From positions 85,022-149,021 of the forward strand of contig SCRD01000025.1 in the NCBI GenBank assembly GCA_004298155.1: 64,000 nt of DNA. Reading direction: 5' to 3'. The stretch comes from Acidobacteriota bacterium. Its GTDB lineage: Bacteria > Acidobacteriota > Terriglobia > UBA7540. Positions 48,966 through 59,505 of this stretch are shown here, piece after piece. Made by a program: the position numbers and the translations under genes. Position 1 is the first letter of the stretch, and every line of letters starts with the position of its first letter. The notes beneath the pieces are model-generated. The model did not search any database and was not told the origin of the DNA. It saw nothing but the letters and a program-made list of their open reading frames with translations.

Positions 48966-51188
48966 CTATTGTTTGCTCACTTCAAGCAGCAGATGGGTTG
49001 TAAAACGGGTGGTCAAAGTAGGGTCCTGGCCGGTCACGGTTCCGAGGTCTTTATCGCGTTCGTAATCGAAAACTTTGTAGCGGCTGCTTTTATCAAGGCC
49101 GCGCAACTCAATTTTTCCTTGCCAGGGGGATGCAGGATCAGGAGCAAAGAAGGCATAGTACATCTTGCCGTCTTTACTGATGGCGTAGCCTTCAGGGAAA
49201 TCGTACCCATAGGTGTAGAGATTCAGGAAGGTGCCGTCTGATAGCATCTTTTCGTTATAGATCGAGGTCCATTTCTTCCAGATCGCTTCCTTCTCAGGCG
49301 TCAGGTAGGCTTCCTTGAAGTGGGGGCCGGGGTCGGGCCAGACAAATTTGGTGCCGACCACGCCGCCCGCCCCCACGGTCGAAGCAAAATCCATCCCCTT
49401 GTCGATTTCGTTGCCGCCCTGGAAAACGATATTCGTCAATTCAACGTGGTCTCCGTAAACGGCCGCCTGCGGGCCGAGAAGCGCTTTGTACATCTTGATT
49501 CGCCGCCGCACCTGAATGGAACCTACCGGGTCCGCCGTTACCGCCTGGTCCATATAAGGCAGCCAGGCGAAGTTTGGCGGAGTTCCGCAGGGGCAGACCT
49601 GGGTGACGCTTTCGGGTTTGATGGCCCGCGTGGTCTCAAGAATGGTTTTGAATATTTCTGCCATGGCCCGGATGGAATCCTGCGGGGACTTATGATGATG
49701 CTTCGGGTTGTAGCAGGCCGGAATCGTAAAGACGTTGTCCAGCTTGTGGCCGTCGAATCCCCAGTCGCGAATAAATTTTTCCGTCAATTTCTTGTAGTAT
49801 TCCTGGACTGCAGGCACGGCCGGGCAAAGCGCGCCCAGGCCACGAACCATTTTTGCGGGCTTGCCATTCTTGTCGAGCACCAGCCAGTCAGGATGCTCTT
49901 TTACAATCTGCGCCGTTTTGTACCGGTGCGATTCATAGCCGCCGGACCCATCTTCAACGCCAATGGGCAGCCACCAGATCTGCACCAGGATCCCTTGCTG
50001 GTGAAACGCATCCACCATCTTTTTGATGGAATCGCCCGGGAACGTGTCGGAGCGCGGGTTCCAGTCGCCATAAGTGTCAAACCAGCGGTCGTCCAGCGTG
50101 GCCCATCGAATGTGAAACTCCTTGAGCTTGGGAATTGTTCCCAGCATCTGTTTGGGAGTCACTTCGGATTCGTAGCCCCAGCCGCACCAGCTGATTTGAT
50201 AATCTGAGTTGCTGGGTTTTGGCAGGTTCCAGCCCTCTCGCTGCAGCGCCTCAGAATAAAGATGCAAAGGCTCGTAGAAGTCGCCGGAGTAAACCGCGAC
50301 AAACCCCCGCGGCGTGGAATACGTATCACCAGGCTGAAGAGTTGTATCCGGCTCAAGAACCATGGAGGCGCTGACGCGGTTGTTGGCCGTGACGTTGACA
50401 GGCAGCGAGAGGACCCATGGGATCGTCTCGATGTGTCCGATGGCTTCCCCCACTTTGTTCGTCCAAAACGCTACCACCGGAATCCCGCCACCCTCGCCCC
50501 TGGGCTGCATGCCGCTGATGAGGTTCTGCTGGGAGAAATGGCCTGAGATTTCCATGACGTCATCCTTGCCCCACTTCTCGCTGGCGCCCTGAAAGGACCA
50601 CATCTGATACGGCGGCGCGGAGGGATCGGCCAGGGAGGCGTTCAACTGGTGGTTGTTTGTGACAACTTTATCCAGGGTGAGAGGTTTGTTGCCCAGATTC
50701 TTGTAGGACGTGGAGGTCACCAGGAGGCGGGGAAAGTTGTCGTATGCCTCGAAAACAAGTGATTCGTCAAGGGACGCGCCGTTTTCCGCCTTGCTCGTGC
50801 CGGTGATCTCAACCCGTTTGCCCAGTTCGCCGAGCTTGCCGCGCGCGTCTGAAACCTTAACGTGATCAAGATCGAGAGTGAAATCGGCAATCTCCTTTCC
50901 ATTAATCGTCACCGAGTTTGAAGGCACGGGCCCGGACGCGGCTGGATCATCCAGGGTAAGGCGCTTCCCTTGTTCCAGAAGGTAAGCCTGTACGTAACCT
51001 GAAGGGAGGATTTCAAAGGCGGCATTAGAAGTCCTGATGGTGACCGGCCCGCCGGGGTTTACGGTAACGGCAACCCTCGATGCGCCTCCGGGCGTGGGCA
51101 ATGAGCTATTCTGGCAGGCGGTTAATGCCAGCGAACTTGCCAGAATGAAGCATTGGAATACTTTGGCCAAGCCAGATGATCGGCGCAT
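48966..51188 (-). CDS. GH36-like alpha-galactosidase lipoprotein
   Basis: The ATG at 51188 has GGGAG nine bases upstream and starts a lipoprotein signal (SSLALTAC, lipobox Cys at residue 26). The 740-residue enzyme has an N-terminal beta-sandwich followed by a TIM barrel: WCGWGYESEVTPKQML, TLDDRWFDTYGDWNPR, GILVQIWWLPIG, GFDGHKLDNVF (probable nucleophile Asp) and QAVTADPVGSIQVRR (probable acid/base Asp). A short beta domain closes it. GH36 enzymes release alpha-galactose from raffinose-type sugars or galactomannan side chains; as a lipoprotein it would act in the periplasm or at the outer membrane. Exact substrate is unknown. Confidence 0.75.
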   Translation of the reverse strand: MRRSSGLAKVFQCFILASSLALTACQNSSLPTPGGASRVAVTVNPGGPVTIRTSNAAFEILPSGYVQAYLLEQGKRLTLDDPAASGPVPSNSVTINGKEIADFTLDLDHVKVSDARGKLGELGKRVEITGTSKAENGASLDESLVFEAYDNFPRLLVTSTSYKNLGNKPLTLDKVVTNNHQLNASLADPSAPPYQMWSFQGASEKWGKDDVMEISGHFSQQNLISGMQPRGEGGGIPVVAFWTNKVGEAIGHIETIPWVLSLPVNVTANNRVSASMVLEPDTTLQPGDTYSTPRGFVAVYSGDFYEPLHLYSEALQREGWNLPKPSNSDYQISWCGWGYESEVTPKQMLGTIPKLKEFHIRWATLDDRWFDTYGDWNPRSDTFPGDSIKKMVDAFHQQGILVQIWWLPIGVEDGSGGYESHRYKTAQIVKEHPDWLVLDKNGKPAKMVRGLGALCPAVPAVQEYYKKLTEKFIRDWGFDGHKLDNVFTIPACYNPKHHHKSPQDSIRAMAEIFKTILETTRAIKPESVTQVCPCGTPPNFAWLPYMDQAVTADPVGSIQVRRRIKMYKALLGPQAAVYGDHVELTNIVFQGGNEIDKGMDFASTVGAGGVVGTKFVWPDPGPHFKEAYLTPEKEAIWKKWTSIYNEKMLSDGTFLNLYTYGYDFPEGYAISKDGKMYYAFFAPDPASPWQGKIELRGLDKSSRYKVFDYERDKDLGTVTGQDPTLTTRFTTHLLLEVSKQ

Positions 51189-51319
51189 AGATACAATTCT
51201 CCCGGCGCAATCGTGCAGGACGCTGTGACCGTCCGCCACGCGATTATACTTCAGTCCAAATTGGGCCGCCATGCAATTGGCCGGACGATCGTTGAAGTAA
51301 AAAGGAGCTCCCCAAGGGA

Positions 51320-52147
51320 TTATGCCCTGGCGCTTTCATAGCAGCCGAGTACACGAAGGAAATTGGTCACTTCTTCGAGATGCTCCAGCGCCTTCCTGCA
51401 GCGCTCTTCTTTAACATTGCCAGCGAAATCAAGATAGAAGAAATATTCCCAGGGCCTGCCGCTCAGAGGCCTTGACTCCATTTTGGAAAGGTCGATCTCG
51501 CGCAGGGCAAAAACGCTGAGACATTTGTAGAGAGCGCCCGGAACGTTGCGGGTGGAAAAAACAATGGAAACTTTATTGGCCCGCGTCGAAACAACGGGCC
51601 GGGTTGATAAAAGGAGAAACCGCGTGAAGTTTTCACGGTGGTCTTCAAGATGTGTCTTCAGAATACGTGCTCGATAAAAAGAAGCGGCAACCCGGCTGGC
51701 GATGGCGGCGAAACCAGCGGGGCGTTCGGCGGCCAGCATCTTGACGCTTCCCGCCGTGTCGTAAAAGGGAACTCTCTCAACCTTGGGATGGCTGGAAAAG
51801 AACCTGTTGCACTGGGCCAGGGCTACTGGATGGGAATAGACCCGCTGAAGGTTACGCAGGGTGGTCCCTGGAAAAGCGATCAGATTATGAACGATCCGCA
51901 GCTTGACTTCGGCCACGATGTGCAGGTGGTTCTTCAGCAGGAGGTCGTAGTTTTCATAAACCGAACCGGCCAGAGTATTTTCAATGGGCGCCAGGCACCG
52001 TGACGCTTTGCCCTTTGCCACGCTGGCGAAGAGAGCCTCAAAAGTCGGGCAGGGAAGCACCTGGATGTTTCGGCCCAGCAGTTTGTAGGCGGCTTCTTCG
52101 CTGAAAGCGCCGCGCTCGCCCTGGAATGCAATCGTCTCTTTTTTCAT
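51320..52147 (-). CDS. pheA: Prephenate dehydratase
   Basis: The 275-residue protein from the ATG at 52147 starts directly with the catalytic domain (IAFQGERGAFSEEAAYKLLG); a longer frame to 52396 would overlap the TetR gene. It has PIENTLAGSVYENYDLL, the essential Thr-Arg-Phe in ENFTRFLLLS, and a C-terminal ACT domain with the ESRP motif (KMESRPLSGRPWEY) that binds phenylalanine for feedback inhibition. No chorismate mutase domain is fused. It makes phenylpyruvate in phenylalanine synthesis. Confidence 0.93.
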   Translation of the reverse strand: MKKETIAFQGERGAFSEEAAYKLLGRNIQVLPCPTFEALFASVAKGKASRCLAPIENTLAGSVYENYDLLLKNHLHIVAEVKLRIVHNLIAFPGTTLRNLQRVYSHPVALAQCNRFFSSHPKVERVPFYDTAGSVKMLAAERPAGFAAIASRVAASFYRARILKTHLEDHRENFTRFLLLSTRPVVSTRANKVSIVFSTRNVPGALYKCLSVFALREIDLSKMESRPLSGRPWEYFFYLDFAGNVKEERCRKALEHLEEVTNFLRVLGCYESARA

Positions 52148-52263
52148 GCCGGCAGGCTTTCTCCTTATTTCATGCGACAAGGAAGTGATGCTATCACGAC
52201 GAAGGACGGGGGAACAACGGACGCTGCCTGATTGCTCTGCGCGCGGAATGAAAACGCACTTTG

Positions 52264-52902
52264 CTAGACAAACGGGTTGCGGTCTTCTGGACGGGTGGGG
52301 GAAGGTGACGCATCGCCCAGCAATCCCCTGAAAAAGAAATCGACACAGCCCTGTGTGAGTTCCTCCTGTGAAATGGGGCCATCTGGGTGGTACCACTGGT
52401 AGAGCCAGTTGATGATGCCGAGAAGATTGAAAGCAGCGAGCGCGGGCGATATCAGGCGCTCGTGGCCGGACTGGTCCTGGACCTGGACGATCAAGTCCTC
52501 CAGATAATGAATGTAAGCCTTCTTCCGAGCATTGATCTTCTTGCGCAGCTCGCCTTTCAGTGACCGGTTTTCGTGCAGGATCACGGTGATTTCCATGTCG
52601 CGCGCGCGAATTACAAGGTCGATATGGCCAATGATGGTCTGGCGCAGCTTCTCCTTTGGGTCCTGGATCAATTTCACTTTTTCGAGCACGCTTTCGTCGA
52701 GAATATCCATGCCATAGTTCATAATCTCAAACAGAAGCCGGTCTTTGCTGCCCACATGATGATAAAGCCCCGCCTTGGTCAGCTTGACGGCCTCCGCGAT
52801 ATCCTGCATGGATGCGCCGTCGTAACCTTTCTCATAGAAGACGCGCGCGGCAATGCGGCATATCTCGCGAAGCTTCAGTTTGGGATCAATCGCTTCAATC
52901 AT
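52264..52902 (-). CDS. TetR-family transcriptional regulator (KstR2-like)
   Basis: From the ATG at 52902 the protein is 212 residues, the normal length; the frame to 53034 adds an unlikely extension. The N-terminal helix-turn-helix is clear: REICRIAARVFYEKGYDGAS, MQDIAEAVKLTKAGLYHHVG, SKDRLLFEIM. The C-terminal ligand domain (ISPALAAFNLLGIINWLYQW) matches the type found in regulators of fatty-acid or steroid catabolism such as KstR2. The gene shares a strand with pheA 116 bases downstream but is probably separate. No operator is identified. Confidence 0.87.
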   Translation of the reverse strand: MIEAIDPKLKLREICRIAARVFYEKGYDGASMQDIAEAVKLTKAGLYHHVGSKDRLLFEIMNYGMDILDESVLEKVKLIQDPKEKLRQTIIGHIDLVIRARDMEITVILHENRSLKGELRKKINARKKAYIHYLEDLIVQVQDQSGHERLISPALAAFNLLGIINWLYQWYHPDGPISQEELTQGCVDFFFRGLLGDASPSPTRPEDRNPFV

Positions 52903-53150
52903 AGAAGTAGCTGCAAAGGATAAATGCGCCGCCAGTCTACCATACACTGTGCGGGCTATGGGACAACCGATGCCGAAATCGAGGCAGCCCGAGCGAGTGT
53001 GTGGAACCAGAATGTGTGGCGAACTATGCCGCAATCGGCAAATTTTACACGATGTGCCATAATTGGACGATTTTTTTGAAAACCTGATTCTTTTCGAGCC
53101 ATCTATTTAATAAATAACGTATTATCAACAACATACATTTTTGAAGAAAA

Positions 53151-53177
53151 TGTCCCAGAAATCCCAAACGTCCCATT
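53151..53177 (+). repeat. Three tandem 9-bp repeats, relative of 7245-7280
   Basis: TGTCCCAGA, AATCCCAAA and CGTCCCATT follow each other at 53151, 53160 and 53169. The AT-rich leader before them (TAACGTATTATCAACAACAT, 53116-53135) resembles the one before the first array (TAACATATTGATAACACGAT, 7212-7231), in the same orientation. The two are diverged copies of one element. Confidence 0.65.
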
Positions 53178-53435
53178 TTAAGGGTTGGCCCGGCCGTATG
53201 TAGCCTAGCCTGATGGGCTGACAATAAATCCCGCCCCGCGACCTTGAGTCCTTAGTCTGGAATGCCAGGCTCCGTGCCCCGCCGTGCCTTATCGATATCC
53301 CAGCCTCGATTTTCCCCCTGGCCTCGCAGCGCCCCGAAACTCGCTTCCGTGCGGCGCGAACAGTGTTCCGCCTCAGCAACCTGCATTCCCAACACTTTCG
53401 CATCCCTCTGCCTTCCTTCGATTTTCAAAAAACTG

Positions 53436-53464
53436 TTGACTTTTTCATTTCGCTGTAGGATATT
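53436..53464 (+). promoter_or_regulatory. Putative sigma-70 promoter for the Oar-type receptor
   Basis: TTGACT (53436-53441) and GATATT (53459-53464) are separated by 17 bases. They match 5 of 6 and 4 of 6 consensus positions. The receptor start is about 250 bases downstream. Acidobacterial promoter consensus is poorly known, so this is tentative. Confidence 0.35.
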
Positions 53465-53714
53465 TCTTCCGAGGTAGGTCACAAAATATTACTATCGTGC
53501 GCCTGGCGCGCGATTGCTCATGCCAGACCTTATGATGCTCGCATCCTGATGACGTGCTGGTGCGAGAAGTTTGACCAGGCGTAAGTGGGTTTCAGAAGGT
53601 CCTCGCACGCTGAGCTTGGTTCCTCTTCGCGTAGGGTGGGTCGGATCTAACCGGGACGAGTTGCAAGTTGCAATTGGACCACAGAGGGAGATCTGTGCGT
53701 TAAGGAGGAACTCC

Positions 53715-56700
53715 ATGCGTTCGCTACCGAAAGTTTTGTGCTTTGTTCTATTGCTTTGCTTCGGAGCAATGCTACCCACAGCGTGGGCGCAGGGGCCTGT
53801 CGGCACGATTAACGGCACCATCCTGGATCCAGGGGGCGCAGTTGTGCCTGGCGCGGCGGTGGTTGCGACCAACCTTGCCACTGGCATCGAATCAAAGACC
53901 ACCAGCACGTCGGCGGGCGCTTACACCTTGCCCTACCTTCCCTCCGGCACATACTCGATTCGGGCCTCCGCCCCGGGCTTCGAAACCTCCACAGCGGCGA
54001 ACATTATCCTTCGCGTTGCCCAGGACCTTACAGTGAACATCAGTCTTCGCCTGGGCCAGGTCACCCAGCAGGTGACGGTGAGCGACACGCCCGAACTTCT
54101 CGAAACAGGCTCGGCGGAGATAGGCCGCTACATTACGCAGTCGGAGTACAAGGCGTGGCCCATCCTGCTTGACGACGGCCAGCGGCAGATCCAGAGCTTC
54201 ATTTTTGACAGTCTGCCCGGCACGACGGGCGACACCTTCGCGGGGTCGATCAACGGCGGGCAGGAGTACTCTCACGAGATCCTGATCGACGGCATTGCGG
54301 TTGGGCGGTCCGATCTTTCCGGAGGAAACAACAACGAATTCAGCCCCTCCGCTGAGGCGATCGGCGAGTTCAAACTGCAGGAAGGCGCAATGAGCGCCGA
54401 ATACAATGGCGGGCAGACTGCCGTCGCGAATTTCACCATCAAATCCGGGACCAACACCCTGCACGGGTCCGCTTTCTACTACAACCAGAACGAAGCGCTG
54501 AACGCCCTTTCTCTCCAGGCCAAGACAGCCGGCTCAAAGAGAAACAAACATCGGGAAAACAATTACGGGTATTCCCTGGGCGGGCCCATTGTCATTCCCA
54601 AGATCTACAATGGCCGCAACAAGACCTTCTTCTTTACGAACTTTGAACACACCTCATTAGACGATCTGCGCCTGAGCGGTTTCACAACCCTGGCCCCGCT
54701 TGAATACAAGAACGGCGATTTTTCAAAGCTTCTGGACCCGGCCTGGACGGGCAACGCCAAGTCGGGCACGCAAGTCGGCACCGATGCACTGGGCCGGCCC
54801 ATCATTTTTGGACAGATTTACGATCCCAGCACCACCAGGACGTTCAACGGCCAGATTGTCCGCGATCCCTTCGCGGGCAACATTATCCCCGGCACGGCGT
54901 GGGACCCGGTGGCGAAGAACATTGTTAAGACCGTCGGCCTCACCGACCCGCAGATCGATAAAATGTTCAACAACACTCCCAGGGTCGGCACCTCCTCCCC
55001 CTTCTTCGACCTGCACACTTTTGGCATCAAGGTCGACCATACGATCAACGAGAAGAACCACATTTCCGGCTACTACAACCGCAGCTACCGGGACCGCAAC
55101 AACAATGGCGCATCGCGGTATCTGCCTATCCCGGGCCTGCCCACCAGCAGTTGGCAGGAGCAAAAAACGCCGGGGCACATGGGAAGGCTTTCATGGACCA
55201 CGACCATCACGCCCTCCCTGCTGAACCGCGCCGCGCTGGGCTATAACCGGTTCCGGAACACCAACGGCGCGATCCCGGCCACAGTGAATGCGGACTGGGC
55301 AACTAAAGATCGGAATGCAAGGCCTGCCCGGCACCATGTTCCCCTTCATCGACTTTTCGGGCACCCGGGTCCAGGGAGGTTCGATCGCGCGGATCGGCGT
55401 TGGTTTTGTTGATGACAGTTCCAATGGAAGCACGGTATTCGCGGATGACGCTACCTGGATCAAAGGGAAGCACAGCGTCAAATTCGGGTACCAGTACTCC
55501 CGCTACTTCTATAACGACAATTCACTTTCCGATGCGGGTAACTTTCATTTCACCGCACAAGCCACCGACCTTCCCGGCTACGATGCTTCTACGGGGCATG
55601 CATTTGCAAGCTTCCTGCTTGGCGGGGCAAGGAGCGCCAGCCACGGCATCACTGGCATCGTCTCAGCGTTCCGCCAGCCCTACCACGAGTTCTATGTTTC
55701 CGACGACTGGAAGCTGACCCCGAGGCTGACGATCAATTACGGCCTGAGGTGGGGAATTATTCCGCCGCTCCTCGAGCGCACGGGCCGCATGTCTGAGGTC
55801 GACTTGACCGCGCCCAACCCTGGCGCTGACAACCATCCCGGGGCGCTGGTGTTTGGCTCCCAGTTCAACGACACCTATTGGAAACAGATTGGCCCGCGCT
55901 TCGGCCTGGCGTACCAACTCAACAACAAGATCGTAATTCGTGCCGGTTATGCCATAACCAACACGCCGCCCATTGCCAACAACTGGGGCTATGGAGGGTT
56001 TTTGAATGGATTCAATGGCACAGACAACGTGGTGGCGGGTACGAGCCAATCGGGATTCGTCGACGACCCTGCAATTTACCTGAGGACGCCTTACCCCGCT
56101 TTTACAGGCACGTTGCCTAACACGGACCCGACCCAATTGAACTACCAAAGCGCGGTATCGACCACTGCCAGAGACGCCAACCGCCCGGGCTACGTGCAGA
56201 ATTACAGTTTCACGGTCCAATACCTGCTGCCCAAAGAAACGGTGCTGGAAGTCGCGTTTATCGGCAACAAAGGAACACGCCTGTGGGGGTCCAACAGCCC
56301 GTCGGTGTTCAGCGAATACGACGGCCTGCCATCGAGCCTGCTTTCCATGGGAGATGTTCTCAATGACCCGGTCAGCATGCACCCGCAGTTTATGCCGTAT
56401 GCCAGCTTCCCCACTGACCTGACCGTGGCTACGGCGCTCAGGCCCTATCCTCAATACCTTGGGGTGGAGGAGCAATTCCCTTACAACACCAACTCCAATT
56501 ACAACTCCTTGCAGGTGACGGCCACCAAACACCTGAACAAGGGGCTGGCCTTCCTTGCCGCTTACACCTGGTCCAAGGCCATTGGCTATGTGGATGCCAA
56601 TGGACCCGGGGCCTACTACGCCACCTTGCAGGACTATCACAACCGCCATTTGGAGAGGTCTCTTGCCTCGTTCAACCATCCGCAGGATTTCAAGTTGACG

Positions 56701-57261
56701 TGGGTGTGGGACACGCCGGTGGGTAAAGGCAGACACTTCGACATGCATTGGGCCAATCCAATCCTTGGAGGGTGGCAATTCTCGGCGATCCAGCACTATG
56801 TGTCTGGAGATGCAATCGCCATCTCCGAAGGGGGTCTGAATATACCGGACGGGATTGCTTTCGGGATCCGGCCGGATGTGCTTGCGGGCCAGAACTTGAC
56901 CCTTGGCGGAGCAGCCACCACCGTCGACGTGAACAACCCGACGCCGTACATCAATCCCGCGGCTTTCGCCCTTGTCCCCCAAACGGCAAACGCGGTGCCT
57001 CTGCGCGTGGGCACCGCTCCCAGACAGGAGCCGAACATACGCGGGCCGCATAGCGCGGGCGAAACCTTCCGCATGAGCAAGAAGTTCGCGCTCACCTCGC
57101 GGGAGGGGACGTTCTTCGGCGTGGGGATGACGATGACCAATCCCTTCAACCGTACCAACCGCTACATCGGTACCACGGACATCACGGCCTCGGATTTTGG
57201 AGCGTTGTATGCGGGTGGCGGCGGCCGAACCATTCAGTTGGACGCTCGCATCGAGTTTTAG
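53715..57261 (+). pseudogene. Oar-like TonB-dependent receptor interrupted by a one-base frameshift
   Basis: The gene starts at 53715, six bases after TAAGGAGG, with a Sec signal (LCFVLLLCFGAMLPTAWA), then a carboxypeptidase-regulatory domain (GTINGTILDPGGAVVPGAAV), a plug region (LIDGIAVGRSDLSGGNN, then EAIGEFKLQEGAMSAEYNGG) and the barrel. At 55305-55307 an extra A in an AAA run moves the frame. Restoring it joins ATVNADWATK to IGMQGLPGTMFPFIDF and the barrel continues to GRTIQLDARIEF at 57261, about 1181 residues, normal for acidobacterial Oar-like proteins. The uncorrected first part ends at 55412. Such receptors import large ligands across the outer membrane. The lesion may be a sequencing error, phase variation or real decay. 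Confidence 0.8.
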
Positions 57262-57315
57262 TTGTGCGCTGTCTGAGGCCTTAACGCCGACCTCCGGGCC
57301 GGCAGATCGGAACGT

Positions 57316-57333
57316 GCCGGGATGAATCCCGGC
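57316..57333. repeat. Short REP-like hairpin GCCGGGA/TCCCGGC
   Basis: The 7-bp arms GCCGGGA (57316-57322) and TCCCGGC (57327-57333) around TGAA are followed by GCTACAAA, a common REP pattern (compare GGCGGGCTAAACCCGCCGCT at 19065-19084). It lies between the receptor stop and the sulfatase-like gene. There is no T run, so a terminator role is doubtful. Confidence 0.55.
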
Positions 57334-57390
57334 GCTACAAACCGCGGGGCGGGTGTTAGCCATCCGCTTCACGTGCTATCATACTGGGCC

Positions 57391-59505
57391 ATGGAGCGCC
57401 GGTTGATTATTCCTCTCGGCGCAGGGCTGCGGCCTGAGGTTGGTCCGCGACATGCGGGGACCGGCTGGCGGATCGCTGCCCTGTGCGCATGCCTGTGTCT
57501 TCCAGGCTTGCTGTTCCTCACCTCCTGCAACTCCTCGCAGAAGTCGCGGAGCGAAGCGCAAGCCAAGTTGCGGCCGCTCAACGTGGTGGTGATCACCATC
57601 GACACCTTGCGGCCGGACCATGTCCACTGTTACGGATACCGGGACGTGGAAACGCCGACGCTCGACGCGCTGGCGCAACGCGGGGTGCTGTTTGAGCAGG
57701 CCGTGGCGCAGGCGCCGCTGACGCTGCCCTCCCATGCCAGCATCTTCACGGGCGAGTATCCCACCCGGCACCACGTTCGCGATACGGGCGGTTTTATTCT
57801 TCCCGCCTCATCCCGCACCCTGGCGAAAATCCTGCAGGAACAGGGCTGGGATACGGCGGCGTTTGTCGGCTCAGCCGTACTCAAGAAGAACTTTGGATTT
57901 AATGCAGGCTTTGACGTTTACGACGACCAGATGCCCAAGCCGGGCCCTTCCGAACAATTTCTGGAAGAGCCGGAGCGGCGCGCCGGGGTCGTGGTTGACC
58001 GCGCCATTCACTGGTTGAATACGCAGTCGCAGAAGCCGTTCTTCCTCTGGGTACACGTGTACGATCCGCATCTTCCCTACGAACCGCCCAGCCCTTTCCG
58101 GGAACAGTACAGGAGCCATCCCTACGATGGCGAGATCGCTTACACCGATCAGCAGCTTGGCCGGTTGATCGACGTTCTTGGAAAGAAGGACCCCAAAAAC
58201 ACGATTATTGCGGTGCTGTCCGACCACGGGGAAAGCCTGGGTGAGCACGGCGAGTACACGCACGGGGTGTTTGTTTACGATTCAACTTTGCGGATCGTCT
58301 TTATGATGTCGGGGCCGGGAATCCCTGCCGGGATGCGGATCAAACGGCAGGTGAGAAGCATCGACTTTCTGCCAACGCTGCTCGATCTGATGGGCGGGAA
58401 AGCGCCGGATGGGGTGCAGGGCACAAGCCTGGCGCCAGCGTTCTCTGGCAAGCTGGTTTCTACGGGAGTTTCCTACGCAGAGACGCTTTACCCGAAAATC
58501 AATATGGGATGGGCGGAGCTTCGCGCGGTCCGAACAGACCAATGGAAGTACATCCGCGCGCCGAAGCCTGAGCTCTATGACCTGACCCGGGACCCCAAAG
58601 AGACGACGAATGTAATCCAGCAGCATCCGGTGCAGACTGCAAGGTTTGAATCGATCCTGAATGGGGTGATCTCCGCCGAAGGCCACGGGACAACGGAGAA
58701 GGTGGAAATGAAGCTGGTGGATAAGCAGACGGAGGCGGAACTTTTTTCGCTGGGCTATCTGTCGGGATATTCGCCCAAGACGTATGAGTTGACAAGCCAG
58801 GGCATTGATCCCAAGGACCGCACGCACATTCTCAAATTGATTTACGAGGCCGAGAACCCGGCGTCGAAGACGAGCGAGGCGCGCCGCCTCGAACTGGAAC
58901 GCCAGGCCCTGGCCGAGGACCCCACGAATCCCTCGATTTACTACCAGCTTGGGGGACGATACCAGAAGGAGGGCCGGTCCAGGGAGGCGTTGAATCTGTA
59001 TCAGAGCGCGCTCGCAAAGGGCATCGAGAGCGGACAGTTGCACTCACACATCGCCACCTTGCTGCTTCGCGAAGGGAAGAAGGACGAAGCTATCGCCCAA
59101 TATGAGAAGGCAACGCAATTTAATCCCTCCGATTCGGAGAGCCTGGCCAACCTGGCCACGGCTTACCTCGAAGAGGGCAAGCTTGATGACGCCGAGCGCG
59201 CGTTCAAACAGCTTTTGGCTATCGACACAGACAGCGCCACGGCGCAAAACGGCCTGGGCCTGATTGCTGTCCAACGCCGGGACCCGCAAACGGCGCGAGG
59301 GTATTTCGAGCGCGCTGTCCAGCTTGACCCGGACCTGCTGGAGGCGCAGGTGAACCTGGGTTTGATTTATGAAATGCAGGGCGATCGTAAACGGGCGCGG
59401 GCATGCTTCGAAGCCTTCCTCGCCAAAGCCTCACCCGCGCAGTACGCCACGGTGATCCCGAAGGTGCGCCACGAGCTGGCGTCGCTTCAACAAAAAGACC
59501 CATGA
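57391..59505 (+). CDS. Sulfatase-like alkaline-phosphatase-superfamily lipoprotein fused to TPR repeats
   Basis: The 704-residue protein starts with a lipoprotein signal (LPGLLFLTSC). Residues about 40-440 are a sulfatase-fold domain: VVVITIDTLRPDHVHCYGY (metal Asp), TLPSHASIFTGEYPTRHH, VHVYDPHLPYEPP, and VLSDHGESLGEHGEY (metal Asp-His). Where sulfatases have Cys or Ser (C/S-x-P-x-R), this has Thr in TLPSH, so a classical formylglycine sulfatase is unlikely and a phosphatase or transferase is possible. The C-terminal 220 residues are TPR repeats (ALNLYQSALAKGIESGQLHS, DEAIAQYEKATQFNPSDSES). Its stop overlaps the next gene's ATG. Confidence 0.75.
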   Translation: MERRLIIPLGAGLRPEVGPRHAGTGWRIAALCACLCLPGLLFLTSCNSSQKSRSEAQAKLRPLNVVVITIDTLRPDHVHCYGYRDVETPTLDALAQRGVLFEQAVAQAPLTLPSHASIFTGEYPTRHHVRDTGGFILPASSRTLAKILQEQGWDTAAFVGSAVLKKNFGFNAGFDVYDDQMPKPGPSEQFLEEPERRAGVVVDRAIHWLNTQSQKPFFLWVHVYDPHLPYEPPSPFREQYRSHPYDGEIAYTDQQLGRLIDVLGKKDPKNTIIAVLSDHGESLGEHGEYTHGVFVYDSTLRIVFMMSGPGIPAGMRIKRQVRSIDFLPTLLDLMGGKAPDGVQGTSLAPAFSGKLVSTGVSYAETLYPKINMGWAELRAVRTDQWKYIRAPKPELYDLTRDPKETTNVIQQHPVQTARFESILNGVISAEGHGTTEKVEMKLVDKQTEAELFSLGYLSGYSPKTYELTSQGIDPKDRTHILKLIYEAENPASKTSEARRLELERQALAEDPTNPSIYYQLGGRYQKEGRSREALNLYQSALAKGIESGQLHSHIATLLLREGKKDEAIAQYEKATQFNPSDSESLANLATAYLEEGKLDDAERAFKQLLAIDTDSATAQNGLGLIAVQRRDPQTARGYFERAVQLDPDLLEAQVNLGLIYEMQGDRKRARACFEAFLAKASPAQYATVIPKVRHELASLQQKDP

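Larger units (their letters stand above)
52903..53714. other. Long intergenic region before the Oar-type receptor
   Basis: These 812 bases hold no gene I can support. They contain the AT-rich leader and 9-bp iterons at 53110-53177, a candidate promoter at 53436-53464, and about 250 bases of possible 5' untranslated leader ending with TAAGGAGG. The frames on either strand here lack ribosome sites and family-like sequence. Confidence 0.6.

Noticed and set aside
53125-53908. Minus-strand ORFs over the receptor leader and start
   Set aside because: They are shadows of the iteron array and of the receptor gene; the WDVWD-type text is just the 9-bp repeat translated.
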